From Blattamonas nauphoetae (Eukaryota; Preaxostyla; Oxymonadida): 64,000 nucleotides of DNA. The position numbers and the translations under genes are program-made. Below the pieces are notes generated by a model, which saw only the letters and a list, made by a program, of their open reading frames with translations, did no database searches and was not told where the DNA came from. The stretch is from NCBI GenBank assembly GCA_033064195.1, contig JARBJD010000268.1, positions 40,118 to 104,117 of the forward strand, written 5' to 3'. Shown here one piece after another: positions 33,939 to 43,700 of the stretch (positions are counted from its first letter, which is position 1; every line of letters begins with the position of its first letter).

Positions 33939-36809
33939 ATGATGGCATGGAAATCCTCCTTCTTCTCGTCGCTTTCTGAGAACTCGGAGTCTGTTCAGCG
34001 GATTGATGAACAGGAATTGGACCGTCTTGGCGGATGGAGGCGAGCAGTCCTCTTGATCGACGAAATCTGCATCATGTGCCGTGGACAGGAAGACAATTTA
34101 ATCCAATCTGTCGTCACAGAACTTGTCGACAACGGCGTTATCTCCAAACTAACAAGGGTCCTCACGAAGATCATCGTAATCCCAGATGCCAACGCTAACA
34201 CAAGACACCATCACACTCGACCACCTGACACTCAATTCAGTCAACAGAACAGCCAACCATTCTTTTCATATTTGCGAGAGAATGACAAGGCAGATCAGAT
34301 TTCTACGCCCCTCACGCCAACACCACCGAAACAGACGTCGCCTTTCCTTGCCCTCACGAATACGCTTCTGTCGTTGCTCTCGTTCAACGCACAGGCTGTT
34401 ATCACCGCACATCAGGACGAACATGTCCAGAATTATCCCTCTCTGCACACCATCGTGTTCGCGATCCTCTTTGCATCACCGAGATCAATCACGCAACAAT
34501 TGTTTGATGTGGTTTTTCTCATAATGACAAATACACCAGCGTCCCATCCCCTTTCTTCGCTGATCACTAAGCACCTAATTCCGCTCCTATTCAGCCCCAT
34601 CACGTCAGTCCCTCTGACCCATCAACTCTCCCTCTTTCCTCCCCCAAAACCCAACCTTTCCGACAACCACGCCCTCCAAGAAGTCCTGACACTCTCACTC
34701 GCGGGTATTCCCTCATCTTCAGACGAGATCTCCTCGCGTGATCTGGTGTCCCTTCATCCGTGTACCGATTGCTCATACTGCCTAAACGCATGGAAACACA
34801 GAACAGGTGTTGCAGATCTCGAAGATGAATCGATCCCGACATTTCCTCTTTCTTCTGTCCCCCTCCAGCAACTGTGTGAACTGGCGTGCCATTTGGTATC
34901 CACGAGTCACCCTCAAATCCTCTCTTTCTTCTCAAACTCGGTGTTCACCCAGCATATTCTTATTTTGTTCGGACAGATCCCCATTTCTTCCTCGTTTAGT
35001 TTGCCCGCTCTTCGCTACCTTCGAACCGCCCTCCATTCGTCCAACACTCTTTTGACCTTATTTTTCCCCCCAAACACGCCAAACATGACACTTCCGTCAA
35101 TTTCTGGATTAGATTTTCATCATCCCCTTTCTTTGCTGGACCAGGTGAACCTGTCGTCCTTCCTCCCGCCCGCTCTCTTCGACCACCCGTCATTCGCCCC
35201 AACCAATCCCTTCTATCTCATCTTCACTCCATTCCTGAAACACCGTCTGTCAGATCACGCTCTGAGCTCGTCCCTTCTCGAGTTTCTCCTCACCCTCCTT
35301 CCTCAAAACCACTCATCAGAAGAAACACGCCACGGGATCCTTCTTCTCTTCGTGTACCCGTTCATGGTGATGCAGTTTGCCCAGCGTGTCCGGACCATCG
35401 AGATGGAGGGGATGGAAGAACGGCGATTGGAGGAACAGAGCTTTCGGGAAGAGATGGCACGAGTCGAACAGAACTGGGTGGGTAACCTGAAGGACAAGGG
35501 GAAGGAAGAAATCATGCTTGATTTTGTCGAATGGCGTCTTGCTCGATTTGATTGTCATTCTGTAGCAACAGTCCAAACAATCAACAACCACTCCCACACT
35601 CGCACAGTCTCTTTCACCCACAACTCCCTTCTCGAGCTTCCTGAGGTGAAGGGAGTGGGGATGGTTGACGTGTTGGAGTGGCTGTGTCGAGACGAGTACA
35701 TCCTCGAGCTGTGCGACGCTGTCTCCGAAGCGTTGGACGAAGATGGGACCCTCGAAGCTGATCTGGAGAAGTGGTGTTCGAAGACAAGCGAGATTCAAGA
35801 GCAGCTTCTCGTCGACCTCAAACAACGAAACGCGCAGACGAGACTCGACGCCGAGCAGCAAAGGCAAGAGGAATGGGAGTTCTTCGTCAAGTCGAGAGCG
35901 GAAGAGGAGGAGTCGAAGGCACAGAAGGCCACTGTAGTCTCAATCGATTCTCCGCCAACCCAGCCTTCGCACATTCGGGGATCGTCGCCGTGGCAGACAG
36001 ACTCTCCGCTGTTCTCAACATCGCAACACTCACCGGCGTCGATCTCTCGCTCCTTCCTCTCTCTTCAGATGGCGTCGACTAGTTGGATGCCCCCGTTCCC
36101 CTCCACCACTCCTCAGCCACGCAGCATCAACCACTCCCTCTCTGCCCAGCGCTTCATGTTTGAGGCTGGCAGTCCGAGCACAATGTCCGACAGCACACCT
36201 CCCCTGATCAGTCTCAAAATCATGTCTCGATCGCCAGCCACGTCGGAAGAGTCTTCGGAGGCTGAGCAGAGCATCCCAACCATCTTCCATTCGCTTCACA
36301 AGTCGTCGTCTGGGAAGCAGACAGTCCCTACAGCACAATCACCGAAATCAACCCAGTCACCACCGCATGAACCAAAGCAACCGATCTTCGAGGAACTGCA
36401 CTGTTCGCCGACAGATTCGCATCAGCTTCTCTTCAACACACCTCCCTTCCCACACTCCCTCCTCTCCGCTGCCACATCCTCCTCCCTGCCTCGACCCACT
36501 CCTCGCCCGCCTTCTCGCCAGTCCCCCACACTCCGTCCCTCAGGCAAAGAGGTCGAGACCGACACGTTGGGATCGTTTGAACTGGTTGGGATTGACGAGA
36601 TTGAGGCTGTCGACACTGGACACTTCAACGCGTCGTCGCCCTTCTCTTCCTCTCCTTTCACGGCTTCTCTCTCGCGGTTCAGTGTAAGTGTCCCAAGTGA
36701 CACCGCAACAATCTCATTCCTTCCTCAGAACTCGCCTTCAGACACGCAATCACTCGGCTTGGGAATGTCTACCGCGTTTGAGTGTGAAAGCGATGATGGA
36801 GGACATTAA
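33939..36809 (+). CDS. Unknown 956-aa protein carried inside the TIR element
   Basis: The ORF starts at ATG 33939 (MMAWKSSFFSSLSENSES); the frame is open slightly further but only from a TTG. The N-terminal two thirds are Leu-rich helical, resembling the host helical-repeat families in texture (AVLLIDEICIMCRGQEDN, LFDVVFLIMTNTPASHPLSS). A Cys motif CTDCSYC lies near residue 275. Residues ~490-680 form a charged coiled coil (RTIEMEGMEERRLEEQSFRE; LDAEQQRQEEWEFFVKSRAE). The last ~270 residues are Ser/Pro-rich and disordered, ending ECESDDGGH. No transposase, nuclease or polymerase motif was found. Composition is like the host, so it is probably a host gene captured by the transposon. Confidence 0.6.
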   Translation: MMAWKSSFFSSLSENSESVQRIDEQELDRLGGWRRAVLLIDEICIMCRGQEDNLIQSVVTELVDNGVISKLTRVLTKIIVIPDANANTRHHHTRPPDTQFSQQNSQPFFSYLRENDKADQISTPLTPTPPKQTSPFLALTNTLLSLLSFNAQAVITAHQDEHVQNYPSLHTIVFAILFASPRSITQQLFDVVFLIMTNTPASHPLSSLITKHLIPLLFSPITSVPLTHQLSLFPPPKPNLSDNHALQEVLTLSLAGIPSSSDEISSRDLVSLHPCTDCSYCLNAWKHRTGVADLEDESIPTFPLSSVPLQQLCELACHLVSTSHPQILSFFSNSVFTQHILILFGQIPISSSFSLPALRYLRTALHSSNTLLTLFFPPNTPNMTLPSISGLDFHHPLSLLDQVNLSSFLPPALFDHPSFAPTNPFYLIFTPFLKHRLSDHALSSSLLEFLLTLLPQNHSSEETRHGILLLFVYPFMVMQFAQRVRTIEMEGMEERRLEEQSFREEMARVEQNWVGNLKDKGKEEIMLDFVEWRLARFDCHSVATVQTINNHSHTRTVSFTHNSLLELPEVKGVGMVDVLEWLCRDEYILELCDAVSEALDEDGTLEADLEKWCSKTSEIQEQLLVDLKQRNAQTRLDAEQQRQEEWEFFVKSRAEEEESKAQKATVVSIDSPPTQPSHIRGSSPWQTDSPLFSTSQHSPASISRSFLSLQMASTSWMPPFPSTTPQPRSINHSLSAQRFMFEAGSPSTMSDSTPPLISLKIMSRSPATSEESSEAEQSIPTIFHSLHKSSSGKQTVPTAQSPKSTQSPPHEPKQPIFEELHCSPTDSHQLLFNTPPFPHSLLSAATSSSLPRPTPRPPSRQSPTLRPSGKEVETDTLGSFELVGIDEIEAVDTGHFNASSPFSSSPFTASLSRFSVSVPSDTATISFLPQNSPSDTQSLGLGMSTAFECESDDGGH

Positions 36810-37111
36810 CAAGGCGATACGTCCTGTGGATGAAGACTGAACGGCCAGTGATTGGGATGAGGATACTGCAGCGGCAGCAAGCGACATTCATGGGTGGGAT
36901 CAACTCTGAAGTCAACTCCAAACTGCAATGCCGAAAAATGCGAAATGATCAACACAAAATTCACATTTCACGTCGTATTCTTTGATTGCAAACATTTTTA
37001 AGTCGAAATGAACCAAAACAAGAGAGATCTGCGTGTAGACTTCGAGATCTGCGCCTAGACCGATCTGCAGATCTGCGTCTAGACTTTTCCGGATCTGAGC
37101 CTAGACTTACC

Positions 37112-37429
37112 CCAGCTCTCCTTTAACACTTCTGGCGCTATCCATCGCTGTCCGTCTTTCGACATCTTCTTTCCTCCTTCCCCAATTCAAGTCTCACCAA
37201 TAGCAACACTCTGCTTCTCTCGCATCTTCAGACACACTCGATCGTTCTTGTCAAACAGAACCCAGTGCGGTGATAGTCTAGTCACAACTTCCGAAATCAC
37301 TCCCATCTCCACAAGACCAGCAAGTCCTTTCGCAATCGCCTGACTCACTTTTCGTTTCTCCACAAATCGAGTCGATTGGGGATTGTGCAGAGCATTGAAC
37401 AGCGTGTCTGTCTCCACTGCCACTGAACG
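37112..37429 (-). repeat. 318-bp direct duplication, upstream copy
   Basis: It codes for VAVETDTLF...KESW of the pseudokinase region. The other copy is 32368-32593 joined to 27879-27970, almost identical (one mismatch noted, CTTTC vs CTTCC near 37159). Each copy abuts a TIR end of the cargo element. Confidence 0.85.
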
Positions 37430-39175
37430 CTCCATCTTCTCGTTGCACACAATCACTTCCATACACAATTGTGCGGGTGAAATCTCTCCGTCACACGCAA
37501 ATCGCGTTCCCTCGAATTGTGTGCTTTGTTGTTCAATTCTCGACGGAAGTGAAGAGATTGCGCTGTTTGGTGGATCAGTGATTGGATCATTATCTTTCAT
37601 CTTCTCCTCTTCTTCAACTTGTGCTGGCGTCATTTCCTCGTTCATCAGCAGCACATTCCGAGCTGAGTGTCGCTTTCGATGCATACAGACACACACCACA
37701 ATCACCAGTGAAACAAGAAGCGCACACGACAGACAAATGATCACAGGAATCCACCACTTTGATCCTACTCCTCCAAGCGATTTGTTTCCTGAACCCAATT
37801 CGGACACAACCATCCAATTCTCAGTTCGCACATCATTTCCAAACACAAGACGACCTCGCAACTCCATCTTTTTGTTCAGATTGGGAATATCTGCAGCTGA
37901 GAATGGAATGATGATTTCAGTTTCGTTCCAATGTGTTGCTGATGACGTTGAGAGATCAATATTCTCACTTTTACCTTCAATGCCCTTCGACGAATCCCAC
38001 TCAAACACTTCCAACGATAATCCACATGGCATCAGTGTCTTCCCAACAACTTTCACTGTCCGTTTCCCACTTTTGTCGGATTCAACTTTCGATTCGGTTG
38101 AGTTCAGAGTTGGGACGAAGAGTGGTGATCGAGCAATGTCTTCATCTCCTTCGATTGTGCATTCGGACGCGTCCAACCAGGCAGAAGGGGAGTTCTTTGT
38201 CCCATCGCCCTTCGCTAGACTGTCTATCACAAGTCTTCCTTCTCCCTCGCAGTGCATGTTCTGGCGAGCGGAGGGGAAGTCGGCGATCGATGGTCCGTTT
38301 TGAGAGAACACTCCAGCTGCCACTTTCAGCTTCCCTCCTCGCATCCAAATCCCTCCCATTTCAATTTCTCTCATCGACACACCATTCAACTCAGTGTCTG
38401 TCTCGATCAGCTCAATCAATCCTCTCGACCATCCACAAATCCATTCATCCTCGATGTTCGACTCGATGTGTGGTGTTCTTTCAATCGAGCAGCTTCGAAT
38501 CACAACTGTCCCTTTCGATGCTGACACAAGTTTGAACGTTGAGACTGACAAGTCGACTGTGATTGTGAGCAGCGTCAGCCTGCACTGTGCGTCCTCCTCC
38601 ACTGAGAGTAGCACTGATGTTGGCTGGGACGAGGATATGCGGGCACGAAGGGTTGCTGGTTCAGCTTGGAATGAAATAAGAGTGAATGGGACACGAGTTG
38701 TGACGATGAGAGGAGAGGTGAGGTCAACTGAGTCGACAATTCGCATTGTCGTGTCCAGAATCCCGAGAGAAGTCGCTGTGTTCCACGATGATTGTAATCC
38801 AGCGCAGGTTTCTGCATCAGCTTTGCTCATTTCCATCCCTGACATCTCATCTTTTCCACAAACACACAACGACAACTTCGATGGCTTCGGAGGTGTTTTG
38901 ATGGTTGTTTCTGTGAGTTGGATTGGTTGCCGGTTTGAGTCTTTAATTGTTGTGATTTTGTATTCTGAACCAAATGCGAGAGAACCACTCACTCCAAGTG
39001 CGATCACGGCGCTTCGACCAAATGTTGACGAACTGAATGAGACAGCGAAAGAGAACGAATCATTCAGTGTTATCAGTCCAACTGTTTCAAAAGGAAGATT
39101 CGTTCCAGAAACTTCAACCACGATCGATGTGTTCAGTGAACTGGCGAGAACAACTTCGATTCTCGTGATCAGTTC

Positions 39176-40122
39176 TCAACTGCGGGTGATTCTGTCTGGT
39201 CTTTCTCTTGAACTCCGAAATCGTGATGTCAGTTGATCTCCTCGCAACATGGTTGAGAACTGGATTGAGGGTTATTTGAAAGATTGTGATGATGAACGAT
39301 TTTGGTTCTTGATCGTTCAGATGGGCAGTTTCAATTCTGTTTCGTTCAGCTGGATTTGAGGGGAACAATTGCGTCACATTTATTGCACTGATGTCATCAA
39401 AAGGAATGAAAATGCCGACAGTGTCGGTTGAAGTGACATGGAAAGAGAATGAGAAGTGTGGATGACATACGAGGATTGCGAATGATATTGTTGATGGATT
39501 GTTGAAGGGACTCCCTGAAACCTTCTTCAAAACACGTTGCTGCGTCGATTAGGCACCTGGGAGGTTCATAAGTACATTCGGAGAAGTCGAATCTAAGATG
39601 GAATCCGTTGTTGTTAATAGTGAAGCTTTGTCGAGTTTTTCCGCCGCTCAGGAGGTTATCGTCACATTTGATCGCAAATAGACGTGAGTCCTGTCGGTTT
39701 GTTGATGCTAGGGTCGATCGTTTTGAGCTCGATTCGGTTGGATGGTGCGGAATCTCCTGCTGTTCATTACTTGATGAGGGGATGGTGGAACTCGAAGTGT
39801 CAATCAGGGAACTATCAGTCATGCTTGCCTTGCTCGAGGGAGACGGCAATGAGGGCAGGGATGGGATGTGTTTGAGTGGGAGTGTGTTGTCAGATTTATC
39901 ATTCGGTGGCGATAGGTCTCCTGATGAGGGTTTAATATCCTCACGAAGTTCTTCAGATGAGCAGAATATTGTTTGACAGGGAGAGCCGGGTGAAGAGGAC
40001 GTTTCGAGCAAACTGCAAACAGATGTCTTCTTTGGGTCTTCTCGAGGAGATACAGAAGTGTCCATAAGTCGAAAACCAAATAAATGGAAAGTTTCGGGAA
40101 CTGACTGAATTAGTGAATCCAT
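39176..40122 (-). CDS. Ser-rich protein of unknown function, 3' end lost at a junction
   Basis: An ORF from ATG 40122 (MDSLIQSVPETFHLFGFRLMDTS) is open to about 39397. Its Ser/Pro-rich middle (PSLPSLPSPSSKASM) is followed by a better-ordered part (FHLRFDFSECTYEPPRC). At ...INNIIRNP a GTATGT 5' splice-like site (about 39470) is met. Possible exon 2 sequence (AERNRIETAHLNDQEPKSFII, ~39230-39370) runs up to the truncated receptor gene. Intron limits and C-terminus are unresolved, and the family is not recognised. Upstream (40123-40330) no further exon was seen. Confidence 0.4.
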
Positions 40123-40743
40123 CGACACTTTTCTGATCCCATAATCAAAAGATACCGAATCAAGAGAGATCTTCGATTTGTTCGTTCAGTTTTCGAGAAG
40201 AGTGTAGTCAGATGGAATGCGAAATGATAAAACCAAAAAAAAAAAGAGAAATCAAAACAGAACGACGCAAGACACGTCATCCATTCAACAAAAATCAACC
40301 GAACCATCCAAAGTCTGTTAACCAGGATGAAGAACACTGAAAAACAGAATCATGTGTGTGGTGAGAAAGAGACAACGAACAGAGAAACAGCGACACCGAA
40401 AGGAAGGAGTGGCTGGCGTTGGTCAACGTCAGGGCGCGAGATTGAATCACATCTCGCAGGCCAGCAACCAGAAAAAGCGATTCACAGAAGACGAGTGAAG
40501 GTGGGGACAGGAAGACACCACACATCCATCACAATCAAAAGGAACGACGACGTGAGAGAAAGAGAGACTGCGGTGGAGTGTGGGCAGAGCCACCAATCTG
40601 CGTGTTGTGCGGTGGATAGTTGAGAACGAAAAGTTGGCTTTGCGATTTGGGCAGGGGACAACAGAAAAAATGAAAATACGAAGTGAAGAACACGAGACAA
40701 CTGTGAAGAGGAAGACGTGAAGCGATGTGGATGAAGTGATTGT
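40123..40743. other. Intergenic, no gene accepted
   Basis: 3' flank of the receptor gene ending at 40744. The part 40300-40340 is shared with 27180-27230. It includes an A-rich run at 40230-40250. ORFs on either strand are low complexity. Confidence 0.5.
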
Positions 40744-43700
40744 TCAATTTGTTTTCGAAGCGAGTTTGTTTTGGTGATCGTCAGTTGGAAGTGGTGGACT
40801 GTCCAACTGGTCGAGCAAAGAAGACACTGTTTTCAGAGAAGGTCGTTGTGACGCATCCAAATTTAGACAAGAATCGATGATCGCCTGCATCTCCTCACTC
40901 ACTTTCTCCATGTTCGGCTTCTCTCCCAATCGAAGTCGCCGCTGAGCTGTCTGCTCGTCCACTTCCCCAAACGGCACAAGACCAGTCTCGATTTCCCACA
41001 ACACCAGGCCTAGACTAAAAACTGTCGCGTGGTCACCCTGCGCTGAGATTTGGGTCGAATTCTGATTCGCGATTTCAGGTGCCATCCAGCGCTGAAACTC
41101 CAGATTCCCTTTCTTCAAGTCCGCAATTTGTGGACTCTTTTGTGTTTGTTTGTTCTCCCCCATCGATTTCTGATCACTTCGAGTCTTCAGACAGACGCGG
41201 TTCAGTCCGTCAAAAAAGACCCAATGCGACGACAGTTTCGTCATGATGTCCACAACAGGCTTGACTTGGGCGAGCGAGACGAGTCCCCGAGCGATCTGTT
41301 GTTGAACTGAGAGCTTGCACACTTCGCGCGTCGAGTCCTTCGAGTGCAGAGCAGAATAGAGCGTGTCTGTCTCTTTCGCTGTCGACAGCTCATTCCCATT
41401 TTCGCACACAACAACTTCCACACACGTCGAATTGGGCATTTCTCCAGCTTGTTGGAGTTGTGTGTCTTCGACGTGAGATTTTTCGATTGGCTGAATCGAG
41501 GACGAGACGGCGAGAGCGCTGTTGGAGGGGTTGACGTTGAACTCGTCAACAGCAACCTTCTCTTCGTCCATCGGTTGGATCGTCATTTCTTCCAGGTTCT
41601 TCGGCAGTTCCTTCTTCTGCTTTCGTCTCCACAGAATCACAGCAACGATGATCAGAAGAACGGAGAGACAGACAAGAATAATGACGAGAGGAAGCCACCA
41701 CTTCATGTTCTTTTTCGCCGATTCTGATCTTCGCGCAGAAAGTGAAGCCTGTATTTGGAATGATGTTGATGTTCGTTGGTCTTTCTCGAATGTCAGTCGA
41801 CCTCGCCATTCGTGTTTGTCGGACAGAAGCGAGAACGAGGAGCGGTCGATGGAGAGAGTGATGTTGGTGTCAGTGAACGTGGTGGACGACGACGGATCGA
41901 GTGGGATGGGGACTGCGTTGCCTTCCACATCGTCCTTCTCCATTTCAAACACTTCCAGCGACAGACCACACGGAATCAATGTCGTTCCAAGAACAACAAC
42001 ATTGAACTCATTCTTCCTCTTCTCCAAAGTGCTCGTCGAGTTCGGCGAAAGTGTTGGGACGAACAGCGGCGCGTTCGATTCGACGTCACCCATTGTCACT
42101 GAGCACGTGTCGGTGGAAATCCACGCAGACGACCCATTCGCTCCATCCCCAATCGTCACACCAATTATTTCGATCTTCCCTTCTTCCGAACAATGGATGT
42201 TCCGACGAATCGATGTGAACGGCGAGGACGGAGGAGTGTTGGACTCGAACGATGACGATCGGATCTTCAGAAATCCCTTTTTCATCTCGATCGCTCCGGA
42301 AGGAATATGAATGAACTCTGTTTTCAAAACGTCAACCTCACACGAGTTCAATCGAATCAATCCTGTCGTCCACGAGCAGATATTGTCATTGCTCGCGTGG
42401 GAGGCGGCGGCTGACGATTCAACTGTGAAAAGACCATCTCTCAATTCGATCGTGGCACTGTCACCATCCAAAAACACGAATGTGGGAGAAGTGTTCTGGA
42501 CGATCACATCCACATTCCGAAGCTCGATGAATCCACTCGTCACCATAATCAATCCAGCTCCCTCCGCGACAGACGTGGACGACGGAACAAACAGTTTTGG
42601 TTCTGTGTCCCATCCATTCGAGACGAGCACATGCATTGATCCTGTCACTTCCATTTGTGATGAAAGTGTCGACGATTTAAGGATGAAGATGCTCGGATGG
42701 AGGAACGAGAACGCTGCGACAATCCTCCACGCCTCGTCCATCGTCTTGCACGGTCTGGTCTCGTCCCCACAGAACGCTGTGTCTGTGCCTGTTTCTGTGT
42801 CCACATAGAAGCGAGGGCTCGGCATTGAATCCGGAAGCCTGAACGTGAGTGGTTTGTCGAACAGCACGTCGCGATCGATGGGGTTGAGTGGCGTGATGGT
42901 GTCGACTTCGTATTCCGTGCCGAATTGAAGCGAGTCTGCTGATTGAAGTGACATCTCGTCAGATATCGCGTTGGTTGCGCTCTCCATCGTGATGATGAAG
43001 GAGAGAGTTGTGGTGAGTGTCACTTTGTACTTCTTCCCCATCTCCAAATTCGTCCCTTTAAACGACACAACGCATCCAGTGGAGGGTGTGTTGATGTGAA
43101 CAGACGGTGAGTGGATTTCGGGCGGTGCAGTGGGAACAGTGAATGAACATGTTTCGACATCGAAGTTGAGTGATGTGCTTCCTCGCTTGAACGATTGAAC
43201 GGTGTACATCAGACCATACTCGAGCTGTTCTCCTCGTTTTGGTTCTTCCTCGATTGGATACAGGGAATGATAAAACGAGGTGATCGTGCCATCGTTCTCA
43301 GTTGTGACGGTGATTGACTTTGTGTGACTGGGGATTGACGAAACAGCGGTGGATAAGACCGTGATCGTGTACTTAGTGTTAGCGAGAAGTGCACACGATG
43401 AGAATGTCAGAAGCAGCTCCGATTGTTGAGGATCAGAGCAGGAAGAAGCACAAGAGACACTCACAAGTCGCTCTGGTTCTTTTGGTGTTGAGAAGACGCA
43501 TGCAGATTTCTCAATCAACACAGGTGACGAGTCATTCGTTCGATTCATCTCCTCAACTGAGTACGTGTATCCATACAGAAGCTGACGGACAGGACAAAGT
43601 GTCACGGAGAGTGTGTTCGATGTTGCTGATGACGGTGTTAGTTTCAGCGTTGTCGAGTGCTCCTCATTCGATCCTGATGTCGCAGTGGGAGTTCCAACAA

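Larger units (their letters stand above)
32594..37111. mobile_element. 4518-bp TIR element carrying a large ORF, flanked by 318-bp direct repeats
   Basis: The 91-bp terminal inverted repeats (32594-32684 and 37021-37111) start GGTA(G/A)GTCTAG and are built of GTCTAG(G/A)CGCAGATCT-type subunits. Outside them lies a direct duplication of 318 bp of the receptor gene: 37112-37429 on one side; 32368-32593 plus 27879-27970 (split by the later composite insertion) on the other. No transposase is recognisable inside; the only large ORF is 33939-36809. Confidence 0.75.
27567..39175 (-). pseudogene. Beta-helix receptor / pseudokinase gene, 5'-truncated and split by two large insertions
   Basis: Pieces, 5' to 3': 39175-37112; an inserted element (37111-32594); 32593-32368; a composite insertion (32367-27971); 27970-27567. 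The first piece starts inside an Ig-like repeat (ELITRIEVVLASSLNTS, VEVSGTNLPFETVGL) and has no signal peptide or main beta-helix, so the gene is truncated at the 39175-39215 junction. It contains a second beta-helix block, the TM helix WWIPVIICLSCALLVSLVIV with MHRKRH (about 37760-37680), and a pseudokinase. In the pseudokinase, SPHWVLFD stands where HRD should be and NDRVCLK where DFG should be, followed by RWIAPEVLKESW and, after the insertions, AVFSLGLVLWEIETG...AQRPSL. An in-frame TGA follows ..QSVAIGET (37190-37192) in both duplicated copies. Confidence 0.75.
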
